Shown here: positions 1-6,005 of the stretch, in pieces
How the letters are laid out: each line of letters begins with the position of its first letter
Position numbering within the stretch: the first letter of the stretch is position 1
Source: Rhizobacter sp.
GTDB taxonomy: Bacteria; Pseudomonadota; Gammaproteobacteria; Burkholderiales; Burkholderiaceae_C
Assembly: GCA_025359585.1 (NCBI GenBank)
Contig: JANYFX010000280.1
Coordinates: 1 to 6,565 of the forward strand
Reading direction: 5' to 3'
DNA length: 6,565 bases
Notes under the pieces: model-generated
The model's input: only the letters and a program-made list of their open reading frames with translations
The model's database searches: none
What the model was told of the DNA's origin: nothing
Position numbers and translations under genes: made by a program

Positions 1-33
1 CGGGGCCCCGGGCCCGCATGCCCCGGGCCCCCC
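1..33. repeat. GC-rich imperfect palindrome at window edge
   Basis: The arms GGGGCCC (2-8) and GGGCCCC (25-31) are complementary. After one bulged C at 9 the pairing continues with 10-12 against 22-24, leaving a 9-nt loop that contains the palindrome GCATGC. It lies about 100 nt beyond the stop of the peroxidase gene and has no T tract. It could be part of a transcription end for a gene outside the window or a chance product of extreme GC. The structure is seen in the sequence; any function is a guess. Confidence 0.3.
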
Positions 34-88
34 ACGCCGGGTTTGTCTTCGCGCCCGGGCCATCCCGGTGGCGCAACCGTGTTCCGGT

Positions 89-108
89 CCCGGCAGAAGA
101 TGCCCGGG
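89..108 (-). terminator. Candidate stem-loop downstream of the peroxidase gene
   Basis: CCCGG (89-93) pairs with CCGGG (104-108), and with one bulge CA/TG extends the stem, leaving a 5-nt loop. It begins 24 nt past the peroxidase stop codon on the minus strand. No T run follows, so it is not a canonical intrinsic terminator; it could be an RNA 3'-end stabiliser or chance. The rest of 1-132 holds no gene that I can support. Confidence 0.22.
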
Positions 109-132
109 TGCCTGTCACCGTGCGGCTGTTGA

Positions 133-1749
133 TCAGCCGACGAACTGTGTCAGCTGAAGCATGTCGGGGTTCGCGCCAAGGCCGAGCTTCTCTTGAGACG
201 GGTCCCAGCGCGGCATCTGGAACAGGTATGAGTAGTGATCGCTCCATGCCAGCCCGACCAGCGTTTCGGCAACGATGCGGCTGCCAACCTCACCGAGGTG
301 ATGCCCATGGTTCATGATCTCCGCCTCTTTCAAGATGTAGTACCACAAGGGTGCCGCGCCGGCGAGCCACTTCTTGTTTTGCGGCTTCTGGAAGAACGAG
401 GTGCCTTCGTCCCATGGAATCAGCGCCTCCTCTTCATTGCGCACCGACCACAGTTGTTCATCGCTGAGCACGGTTTGCGCGCCCATCATGCGCGCGACGT
501 TCTGCCCCGAGGGCAGCCCCATGCTGACGCTGCGCTGCAGGTTTCGGAATGCGAGTGATGCGAACGGCGTCGGCGCGTTCGCGAACTCGGGGAGCGCACC
601 GAGCGGGTCGACCAGGAAGGCGTCGATGCGGTAGCTTGGTTGCGGAACCTGCTTCTGCCCATCGGCGTGCTGGCCCGGGGTGCCGAAGAAGAACGACCAG
701 TCGATGCCCCAGCCGGACGGCAGCGCCTCGCCGAAGCCGTTCATGGCATCGGTTGTTGCGCTGGATTGCCTCACGAAGATCGGAATGCGGCCGAAGTTCT
801 TGCCGTTGAAATTGGCCGAGCTCCTTGCCACGTCGTTGAGCGCATAGCTCGGCCGCACCATCGAGTGGCCGAAGCGGTAGGCCGCCACCGAGAACTCGAT
901 CGGAATGTACGCATCGCCACCGTGCGGCCTGTAGAACTGCAGGTTCGGCTCGCGCTTGCCCGCCGCCGGCATCACCTGCGCAACGATCGCCGGGTCGCAG
1001 ATCTTCGGCAGGAAGTCGTGCAGCACGACCCACTGGTAACACCAGCGCACGATGCGCTGCGCTTCGCTGAAGTGCGCGTCCTGCTGGCCCGGGCCGAACT
1101 TCGGCGCGATCTGGTCGTAGACCTTGTTGTGGAACTTCAGGAACAGCGCCTGGATCTGCGCGACGATCTTGTTCTCGTCGTTGCGCTTGTCGCCGATCAG
1201 CGCAGTGCCGTCGGCGGTGCGCTGCAGGTCGGGGCGGTCCATGCCCGCCACGCCCCGATTGGCGCCGAGTATGAACTTGCCTCGCCCGGACGCCTTGTCG
1301 TACAGATAGGGCTGGTCGGCGGGGCCGCGGCCATACAAACAATCGAGATCGAGCCGCGGCGTGCGGAAGTCTTCGAGCGCATCCGGGTCGTTCAGGCGCT
1401 GCAGCGACGACACCGGATCGAAGGTGATGTCGTGGTCGATGAACTGGCCGAAGTAGGTGTAGCCAGCGGCGATCTTCACGTTCTCGTCGGCGGGCTCGGA
1501 CCGTTCGATGGGCGCATCTGGCGCGTCACCCGGGAACTTGTGGTTCGAGACGTTTTCGGTGAACTCGCTGGTGACCATCAGCCCTGCAAGATCGGTGAGC
1601 ATCTTGCGCGCCGACACTTCTTCGGCCGGGCCTTCTGGTGCGATCGCCGCCTCGAGCCAGCGGAACATGCGCCCGAATTTCGCGGTTTGAACACTCGACT
1701 GCGCCGTACTTTCGAGGCCGCGCAGTGGCCTTGATCCATGACCTGCCAT
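133..1749 (-). CDS. Animal-type heme peroxidase (An_peroxidase / peroxidase-cyclooxygenase superfamily)
   Basis: This 538-residue protein is predicted to oxidise small substrates (halides, phenols or similar) with H2O2 using heme. The core active site of the animal peroxidase family is visible. GQFIDHD (101-107) gives the heme-ester Asp105, distal His106 and calcium ligand Asp107. LDLDCLYG (133-140) matches the second calcium-site segment. GDKRNDE (186-192) gives catalytic Arg189 and the second heme-ester residue Glu192. YRFGH (291-295) gives proximal His295. RNLQRS (402-407) holds Asn403, which in the family hydrogen-bonds the proximal His. The residue after Glu192 is Asn where myeloperoxidase has the Met that forms its sulfonium link, so that extra bond is not expected. 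There is no obvious N-terminal signal peptide or membrane segment, so the protein is cytoplasmic or exported by a non-classical route. The length is close to a single catalytic domain with no added modules. The start at 1749 is supported by AGGAGG 6 nt upstream. It is transcribed divergently from the gene at 1955. Superfamily certain; natural substrate unknown. Confidence 0.92.
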   Translation of the reverse strand: MAGHGSRPLRGLESTAQSSVQTAKFGRMFRWLEAAIAPEGPAEEVSARKMLTDLAGLMVTSEFTENVSNHKFPGDAPDAPIERSEPADENVKIAAGYTYFGQFIDHDITFDPVSSLQRLNDPDALEDFRTPRLDLDCLYGRGPADQPYLYDKASGRGKFILGANRGVAGMDRPDLQRTADGTALIGDKRNDENKIVAQIQALFLKFHNKVYDQIAPKFGPGQQDAHFSEAQRIVRWCYQWVVLHDFLPKICDPAIVAQVMPAAGKREPNLQFYRPHGGDAYIPIEFSVAAYRFGHSMVRPSYALNDVARSSANFNGKNFGRIPIFVRQSSATTDAMNGFGEALPSGWGIDWSFFFGTPGQHADGQKQVPQPSYRIDAFLVDPLGALPEFANAPTPFASLAFRNLQRSVSMGLPSGQNVARMMGAQTVLSDEQLWSVRNEEEALIPWDEGTSFFQKPQNKKWLAGAAPLWYYILKEAEIMNHGHHLGEVGSRIVAETLVGLAWSDHYSYLFQMPRWDPSQEKLGLGANPDMLQLTQFVG

Positions 1750-1755
1750 GAGATA

Positions 1756-1761
1756 CCTCCT
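1756..1761 (-). promoter_or_regulatory. Shine-Dalgarno site of the peroxidase gene
   Basis: On the minus strand this reads AGGAGG and lies 6 nt before the ATG at 1749. It is the best ribosome binding site in the window and fixes the start. It predicts efficient translation, in contrast to the weak site in front of argS. Confidence 0.8.
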
Positions 1762-1886
1762 GTGGATGTGAGTTGCTGCGTGCTGGGCAACCGGGAAGGT
1801 GCCGACTGTGGGCGCGAGCTGCTCGGGGCGTCATCCCATAACCTAGGGAAGCGGGTGTCGCATGGCCTCATCTTCTAGGGGGATCG

Positions 1887-1911
1887 TGCAAGTCGCTCAT
1901 TCATACTTGCA
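1887..1911. promoter_or_regulatory. Inverted repeat in divergent intergenic region, candidate operator
   Basis: TGCAAGT (1887-1893) and ACTTGCA (1905-1911) form a perfect 7-bp inverted repeat with an 11-nt spacer. The right arm also lies in the perfect 8-bp palindrome CTTGCAAG (1906-1913). The site sits between the peroxidase (start 1749) and the membrane protein (start 1955), where a dimeric regulator could act on both. The T-N11-A geometry resembles LysR-type sites, but no regulator gene is present here. No clear -35/-10 pair could be assigned in either direction. Nearer the peroxidase, TCCC (1834-1837) and GGGA (1846-1849) form a weaker dyad. Confidence 0.4.
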
Positions 1912-1940
1912 AGCCTGCGAATTCAGTACCCCGGTGGGGT

Positions 1941-1947
1941 AGGAAGG
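1941..1947 (+). promoter_or_regulatory. Shine-Dalgarno site of the membrane protein gene
   Basis: AGGAAGG lies 7 nt before the ATG at 1955, supporting that start. Confidence 0.65.
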
Positions 1948-1954
1948 CGGCGAC

Positions 1955-2605
1955 ATGACGGATACCCCAACAGCCCGGCCTCCGGAAATCAATCAATACA
2001 CGATCAAGTTCCTGATTGGCTTTGTCGCCTTGTGGTTGCCCGTGACAGAGCTGGTGCTGTCTCGAGGCACCATCACCTCAATCAGCGAGTCGTACTGGTA
2101 TCCCGACAGCCTCTGGTCGCGCAACATCTTCGTGGGCGCGCTGGTCGCGATAGCAGCTCTGCTCGCGGGCTACAACGGCACGAGCCCGAAGCAACTGTGG
2201 TTTGGCAAGGTGGCCGCTCTGGCGGCTGTACTTGTTTCGATGTTTCCGTGCAATTGCGGAAACGATGCGCACGAAATCGTGAGGGGCCTGCACGCCGCCT
2301 CAGCGGGCGTCTTGTTCGCGGTGCTCGCGTGGTTCTGTTGGGACTTCATAGAACGGGCAAAGACAAAACTGCACGACGATCGCAAGACTGCGGCCGGTCG
2401 GCGGATCTTCATCTACAGAGCCTGCGGGATCGGCATGGTCGTTGCGATCGCGCTGTTTGTGGCTCACGTGATCACGAAGGATGAGCGGCTCATCTTCTGG
2501 GGCGAGACTTTCGGCTTGGTCTCCTTCGGGTTCTCCTGGCTGACGGCAAGCCACAAGCTGCCAGGAATCACCCATCCATCGGAGAAGGAAACCATGTTCG
2601 GTTGA
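1955..2605 (+). CDS. Uncharacterised six-TM integral membrane protein
   Basis: This 216-residue hydrophobic protein has about six predicted membrane segments: roughly 17-35, 58-73, 84-98, 112-132, 154-173 and 179-198. Both termini would then face the same side. Between TM1 and TM2 lies a polar segment SISESYWYPDSLWSRNIFVG (42-61). It resembles a motif (SIS-x-YYYT-x-x-RD/N-x-FVG) that I recall from uncharacterised bacterial membrane proteins; from memory these may be distant relatives of the DUF998 or Frag1/DRAM type, which is only a suggestion. After TM3 comes PCNCGND (98-104) with Cys99 and Cys101, a possible metal or redox site or merely structural. The cytosolic-like loop 133-152 is rich in Lys and Arg. 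No enzyme motif is recognised, so no function is assigned. Four hand-counted 60-nt rows give about 55% GC, against about 66% for four rows in argS, hinting at separate ancestry. It is divergent from the peroxidase and may share its control. Confidence 0.85.
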   Translation: MTDTPTARPPEINQYTIKFLIGFVALWLPVTELVLSRGTITSISESYWYPDSLWSRNIFVGALVAIAALLAGYNGTSPKQLWFGKVAALAAVLVSMFPCNCGNDAHEIVRGLHAASAGVLFAVLAWFCWDFIERAKTKLHDDRKTAAGRRIFIYRACGIGMVVAIALFVAHVITKDERLIFWGETFGLVSFGFSWLTASHKLPGITHPSEKETMFG

Positions 2606-2609
2606 GGTG

Positions 2610-2641
2610 CGGGCTCGGCCCGTGGGACCGGCGCTCGCCGG
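2610..2641. terminator. GC-rich hairpins in the convergent gap, candidate bidirectional terminator
   Basis: Two small stem-loops follow the stop at 2605: CGGGC-TCG-GCCCG (2610-2622) and CCGGC-GCTC-GCCGG (2628-2641). They lie between converging genes (stop at 2605 on plus, stop at 2739 on minus), where a shared transcription end is expected. Neither is followed by a T run, so termination may need Rho or may lie elsewhere. The remaining 2642-2738 holds nothing recognisable. Confidence 0.35.
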
Positions 2642-2738
2642 CGCCTCGCTCCGCAGTGCAACCGGCCTTGCGCCTTGCCCGGATCGAGTCTTTGTCAGCA
2701 AGCCGCCGCAGCGCAAACGAGCGCCCCGCGCCGCGAAG

Positions 2739-3386
2739 TCAGGCGCCTTTTCTGACGCGCTCGATCAGGAAGTCGGCCACCGCCAGCGACTTCTCGTTGT
2801 TGCCCGCCAGCGGGCCCGAGGTGTAGTAGCGGCCTTGCACGCCGAGGGCCGGCACACCGTCGATCTTGTAGGCGGCAGACAACTGCGCCGCCTGGCGCGC
2901 CTTGGTCTGGACCGAAAACGAATCGAAGGCTTCCGTGAACTTGGCGGCGTCGACGCCGTTCTTGGCCATGAAGGCCGAAATGTCGGCGGGCTTGTCGAGC
3001 CGCAGGCGGTCGCTGTGGATCGCGTAGAAGACCCGGCGGTGCAGTGCTGGCAGCTGGCCCAGGCTTTCGAGCGCGTAGAAGATGCGCTGGTGGGCCACGA
3101 AAGGCTCCTGGCTGAAGGCGACCGGCGCGCGCCGGAAGGCCACGTCGGCCGGCAGCTGTTTGATCCACGGCTCGAGCGCCGGCTCGAAGGCGTTGCAGTG
3201 CGGGCAGCCGTACCAGAAGAACTCGATCACTTCGATCTTGCCGGCCACCGCTGTGGGAACCGGCTGGCTCAGGCGCACGTAGTGCGTGCCTTCGATCGGG
3301 CCACCCTGGGCTTGGGCCGATATCGACACGGCGCCGACACCAGCACCGATCACCGCAGCAGAAAACTCACGACGTTTCATGTTCAT
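2739..3386 (-). CDS. dsbA: Periplasmic thiol:disulfide interchange protein, DsbA family
   Basis: This protein introduces disulfide bonds into exported proteins and is normally re-oxidised by DsbB. With the start chosen here it has 215 residues. An N-terminal signal (1-26: basic MNMKRREF, then a small-residue hydrophobic stretch) ends at a likely cleavage after SAQA before QGG. The mature part of about 189 residues equals the usual DsbA length. The thioredoxin-fold active site is WYGCPHC, with Cys61 and Cys64 and the classic DsbA CPHC dipeptide; the cis-proline loop is GVP (Pro179), and an alpha-helical insert lies between. The open frame extends to an ATG at 3434, but the 16 extra residues precede a normal signal peptide, so 3386 or 3380 (MKRREF) is preferred. 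The signal has Arg-Arg-x-Phe, so Tat export is possible. It lies 80 nt after the SPOR gene on the same strand, so it may be co-transcribed. Family assignment firm; DsbA versus DsbL-like specialisation is not decidable. Confidence 0.92.
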   Translation of the reverse strand: MNMKRREFSAAVIGAGVGAVSISAQAQGGPIEGTHYVRLSQPVPTAVAGKIEVIEFFWYGCPHCNAFEPALEPWIKQLPADVAFRRAPVAFSQEPFVAHQRIFYALESLGQLPALHRRVFYAIHSDRLRLDKPADISAFMAKNGVDAAKFTEAFDSFSVQTKARQAAQLSAAYKIDGVPALGVQGRYYTSGPLAGNNEKSLAVADFLIERVRKGA

Positions 3387-3466
3387 TGGCTTCAGCGCTC
3401 TCGAAGTTCGCACCCCACACAGACTCGCGGCCACCGAGCAAAGTTCAGGCCATCAACGCAACACCC

Positions 3467-4135
3467 CTAACGCTGCACCCGAACCAAGGCCGACTCGATG
3501 CCCGCGTCACCCAGCTTCGACTTGGTGGCTTCGGCGTCGTCCTTCTTGTCGAACGGGCCGACCCGCACGCGGAACACGGTGCGGCCGGACTGCTCGCGCT
3601 CGGTCAGCTTGGCTTCCATGCCCATCATTGCCAGGCGGGCGCGCTGCTGCTCGGCGTCTTCGGTCTTGCCATAAGCGCCGGCCTGCACGAAGTAGACGAA
3701 GGGGTCGGGACCGGCAGGCGTGGACGCCGCGGCCTTCGGCGCCGATGCGCCGGTGGCTGAGCCGCTCAGGATCGCTGCCGGGTCGCGTGCGGCGGCGGGC
3801 GACAAGGGTTTGGCGGCAGAAGCCGCAGCCGAGGCCGGCCCTGCCGCGACCGTCGGCGCAGAAGCCGCGATCGCACCACTCGCTGCCTTGGCCGGGTTCT
3901 TGCCATAGAGCGGGCTGTTCGGGTCCCAGTTCTTGTTTTTCTCGGCCTCGGCCGCGTCTTGCCCTGCGGTGCGCTGCGGCACTTTGTTGACGAAGGGCAC
4001 CGGCACCTTGGTCACGTACAGCGCCACGCCCAGCGCGAGCGCCAGGCCGATCAGCAGGCCGACGATCAGGCCGATGGCGAAGCCGCCGCGCTGGGTCTTC
4101 GCGACGGCGATGCGTGAAGTTCTCTGCTCTGTCAT
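3467..4135 (-). CDS. Membrane-anchored SPOR-domain protein (FtsN-like architecture)
   Basis: This 222-residue bitopic protein has a short basic cytoplasmic tail (1-17), one transmembrane helix (about 18-41), and a periplasmic linker. From about 80 to 144 the linker is very rich in Ala, Ser and Pro. The C-terminal SPOR domain (about 146-221) begins FVYFVQAGAYGK and contains RVRVGPF (189-195), both typical of the fold. SPOR domains bind denuded septal peptidoglycan, so a role at the division site or in the envelope is likely. The layout matches FtsN, but generic SPOR proteins share it, so no gene symbol is given. Its ATG overlaps the argS stop in a 4-nt ATGA (4132-4135), and only a weak GGA lies 6 nt upstream, so translation is probably coupled to argS. 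The DsbA gene follows 80 nt after its TAG stop. Confidence 0.92.
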   Translation of the reverse strand: MTEQRTSRIAVAKTQRGGFAIGLIVGLLIGLALALGVALYVTKVPVPFVNKVPQRTAGQDAAEAEKNKNWDPNSPLYGKNPAKAASGAIAASAPTVAAGPASAAASAAKPLSPAAARDPAAILSGSATGASAPKAAASTPAGPDPFVYFVQAGAYGKTEDAEQQRARLAMMGMEAKLTEREQSGRTVFRVRVGPFDKKDDAEATKSKLGDAGIESALVRVQR

Positions 4136-5850
4136 GTGTTTTCCATCTCGGTGGTCACACCTTCTCGGGACATGCGCTCCGGCGCGCTCACGCCAAGCAC
4201 GTCGAGCGCGTTGTGAATGACCTGGCGCGTGGCAACCAGCAGCGCCAGCCGCGCTCTGGCCAGCTCGGCATCATCGACCAGGAAACGCTCGGCGCCGTAA
4301 TAGCTGTGAAACGCACTGGCCACGTCGCGCAAATAAAACGCCACGTCGTGCGGCGCCAGGTCGGCGGCCGCCGAGGCCAGCATGGCCGGGTACGCGGCCA
4401 GCTTGAGCATCAGCGCCGCTTCGCTCGGTGCGGTGAGCAAGGCCAGATTCGCGTCTTTCAACGCGGCCAGGTCACCGCCCTTGTCGGCGAACTGTCGGAT
4501 GACCGAGCAGATGCGCGCGTGCCCGTACTGCACGTAGAACACCGGGTTCTCGTCGTTCTGTTTGAGCGCCAGGTCCACATCGAAGGTGAATTCGGTGTCG
4601 GCCTTGCGGCTGAGCAGGAAAAAGCGCACCGCGTCGCGGCTGGTCCAGTCGATCAGGTCGCGCAGCGTCACGTAGCTGCCGGCGCGCTTGGAGATCTTGA
4701 CCTCTTCGCCGCCTTTCATCACCGTGACCATCTTGTGCAGCACGTATTCCGGGTAACCCGCCGGCACACCCACGCCCGCAGCCTGCACGCCGGCGCGCAC
4801 CCGCGCCACGGTGCCGTGGTGGTCGCCGCCCTGGATGTTGATGGCCTTGGTGAAGCCGCGCTCGAACTTCTGCACGTGGTAGGCCACGTCGGGCACGAAG
4901 TAGGTGTAGGTGGCGTCCTGCTTGCGCATCACCCGGTCCTTGTCGTCACCGTAGTCGGTGGTGCGCAGCCACAGCGCGCCGCCCTCCTCGTAGGTCTTGG
5001 TCGAGGCGATCAGCCGTTGCACGGTGGCGTCGACACGGCCGCTCGAATACAGGCTCGATTCGAGGAAGTAGTGGTCGAAGCGCACGCCGAAGGCCTGCAG
5101 ATCGAGGTCTTGTTCGTGGCGCAGGTAGGCGACCGCAAACTGGCGAATGCTGTCGAGGTCGTCCACGTCGCCCGATGCCGTGAACGCGCGGTCGTCGGCC
5201 TTCACGGTTTTCTTCGCAGAGAAGTCGGCGGCGATGTCGGCGATGTACTCGCCGTTGTAGGCCGACTCGGGCCACTGCGCGTCGCCCGGCTTGAAGCCGC
5301 GCAAGCGCGCTTGCACCGAGTTCGCGAGGGTGGCGATCTGCACACCCGCGTCGTTGTAATAGAACTCGCGGGTCACGCGCCAGCCCTGCGTGTCGAACAG
5401 GTTGCAGATCGCGTCGCCGAGCGCGGCCTGGCGCGCGTGGCCCACGTGCAGCGGGCCGGTCGGGTTGGCCGAGACGAATTCGACCAGCACCTTGTCGTCG
5501 CGTTTGTGCTGCAGCCCGAACTGCGCGCCACCGGCCAGCACTTCGCTCACCACCGCCTGCTTGGCAGCCGCCTTCAGGCGCAGGTTGATGAAGCCGGGGC
5601 CGGCGATCTCGAGCGCGTCGACCCAGCGCTGCACGGCCGGCTGGCGGTTCAGCGCGGCCACGAGCGCGCCGGCCACGTCGCGCGGGTTCTTTTTCAGTGC
5701 CTTGGCCAGTGGCATCGCTGCCGTGCAGGCGAAGTCGCCGTGCGCGGCCTGTTTCGGCGACTCGAAGGCCGCCGCCAGCGTGGCGCCCGGCTCGACCTCG
5801 GCAATCGCGGCGGCGAGCGCGGCGAGCAGGTCTTGTTTGACTTGGATCAT
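4132..5850 (-). CDS. argS: Arginyl-tRNA synthetase
   Basis: This class I aminoacyl-tRNA synthetase (572 residues, normal length) charges tRNA-Arg with arginine using ATP in the cytoplasm. An N-terminal additional domain (about 1-95) is followed by the Rossmann catalytic domain with the HIGH signature as HVGH (135-138) inside SANPTGPLHVGHARQAALGD. The KMSKS loop appears as KISKR (385-389) in GGEEVKISKRAGSYVTLRDL. Other family stretches are FYYNDAG (163-169) and NIQGGDHHGT (338-347). The DALR anticodon-binding domain starts near NPVFYVQYGHARICSV (435-450) and ends with LGVSAPERMS (552-561). The gene is intact. The start at 5850 lacks a good Shine-Dalgarno site; the family N-terminus (MIQVKQDLLAAL) supports it, and the ATG at 5858 is out of frame. 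It is probably the first gene of the argS - SPOR - dsbA cluster and is divergent from the kinase at 6006. Confidence 0.98.
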   Translation of the reverse strand: MIQVKQDLLAALAAAIAEVEPGATLAAAFESPKQAAHGDFACTAAMPLAKALKKNPRDVAGALVAALNRQPAVQRWVDALEIAGPGFINLRLKAAAKQAVVSEVLAGGAQFGLQHKRDDKVLVEFVSANPTGPLHVGHARQAALGDAICNLFDTQGWRVTREFYYNDAGVQIATLANSVQARLRGFKPGDAQWPESAYNGEYIADIAADFSAKKTVKADDRAFTASGDVDDLDSIRQFAVAYLRHEQDLDLQAFGVRFDHYFLESSLYSSGRVDATVQRLIASTKTYEEGGALWLRTTDYGDDKDRVMRKQDATYTYFVPDVAYHVQKFERGFTKAINIQGGDHHGTVARVRAGVQAAGVGVPAGYPEYVLHKMVTVMKGGEEVKISKRAGSYVTLRDLIDWTSRDAVRFFLLSRKADTEFTFDVDLALKQNDENPVFYVQYGHARICSVIRQFADKGGDLAALKDANLALLTAPSEAALMLKLAAYPAMLASAAADLAPHDVAFYLRDVASAFHSYYGAERFLVDDAELARARLALLVATRQVIHNALDVLGVSAPERMSREGVTTEMENT

Positions 5851-5856
5851 CAGTCC

Positions 5857-5862
5857 ATTCTA
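5857..5862 (-). promoter_or_regulatory. Candidate -10 element of argS
   Basis: On the minus strand this reads TAGAAT, matching the sigma-70 -10 consensus TATAAT at five of six positions. It ends 6 nt before the argS ATG, so transcription would begin at or within one or two bases of the start codon. No convincing -35 hexamer is seen 16-18 nt upstream, where the DNA is GC-rich. Its placement agrees with the absence of a Shine-Dalgarno site. Function is inferred. Confidence 0.35.
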
Positions 5863-5899
5863 CGGGGGCGAAACGGGCGCGATGCCCCTCGCGCGGCCC

Positions 5900-5914
5900 C
5901 GTGATGGGTTCACG
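5900..5914. repeat. Short inverted repeat between argS and the kinase
   Basis: CGTGA (5900-5904) and TCACG (5910-5914) form a perfect 5-bp dyad with a 5-nt spacer, about midway in the divergent intergenic region. It could be an operator or a small hairpin. At this size and GC content a chance origin is quite possible. Confidence 0.25.
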
Positions 5915-5962
5915 ATTGGCGGTGATTTGCCCTGCTGATCGGCGCAGCGCGCGGGGGCCGTC

Positions 5963-6003
5963 GGTGCGAAGATGCTGTGTGGCGTCCCCTGCCGCTTCGC
6001 ACC
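5963..6003 (+). promoter_or_regulatory. 9-bp inverted repeat abutting the kinase start, candidate 5'-UTR hairpin or operator
   Basis: GGTGCGAAG (5963-5971) is perfectly complementary to CTTCGCACC (5995-6003), with a 23-nt spacer. Inside it GGC (5981-5983) can pair with GCC (5991-5993). The right arm ends two bases before the kinase ATG at 6006, where a Shine-Dalgarno site would normally lie and none is visible. In RNA the stem would mask the start region; in DNA it could be a protein site. The repeat is seen; the role is inferred. Confidence 0.4.
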
Positions 6004-6005
6004 CC

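Noticed and set aside
640..1734. 364-codon plus-strand frame opposite the peroxidase, and the minus-strand frame at 458-1342
   Set aside because: Both are shadows of the peroxidase gene, with Arg/Ala-rich composition and no recognisable domain; the peroxidase frame carries the conserved motifs.
3387..3434. N-terminal extension of DsbA to the ATG at 3434
   Set aside because: The 16 added residues precede a complete signal peptide, which would then no longer be N-terminal. Starts at 3386 or 3380 fit the family better.
2607..3470. 287-codon plus-strand frame over the convergent gap and dsbA
   Set aside because: It is antisense to dsbA, which has a CPHC active site; the frame shows no domain and no good ribosome site.
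3696..3896. Repetitive Ala/Ser/Pro codons in the SPOR gene as a possible tandem repeat
   Set aside because: The stretch is low-complexity but not periodic, and such linkers are normal between the membrane helix and the SPOR domain.
4114..5904. 596-codon open frame on the plus strand opposite argS
   Set aside because: It lies antisense to a certain argS gene, its product is a low-complexity His/Val/Arg/Gly-rich sequence with no motif, and such frames are expected opposite high-GC genes.
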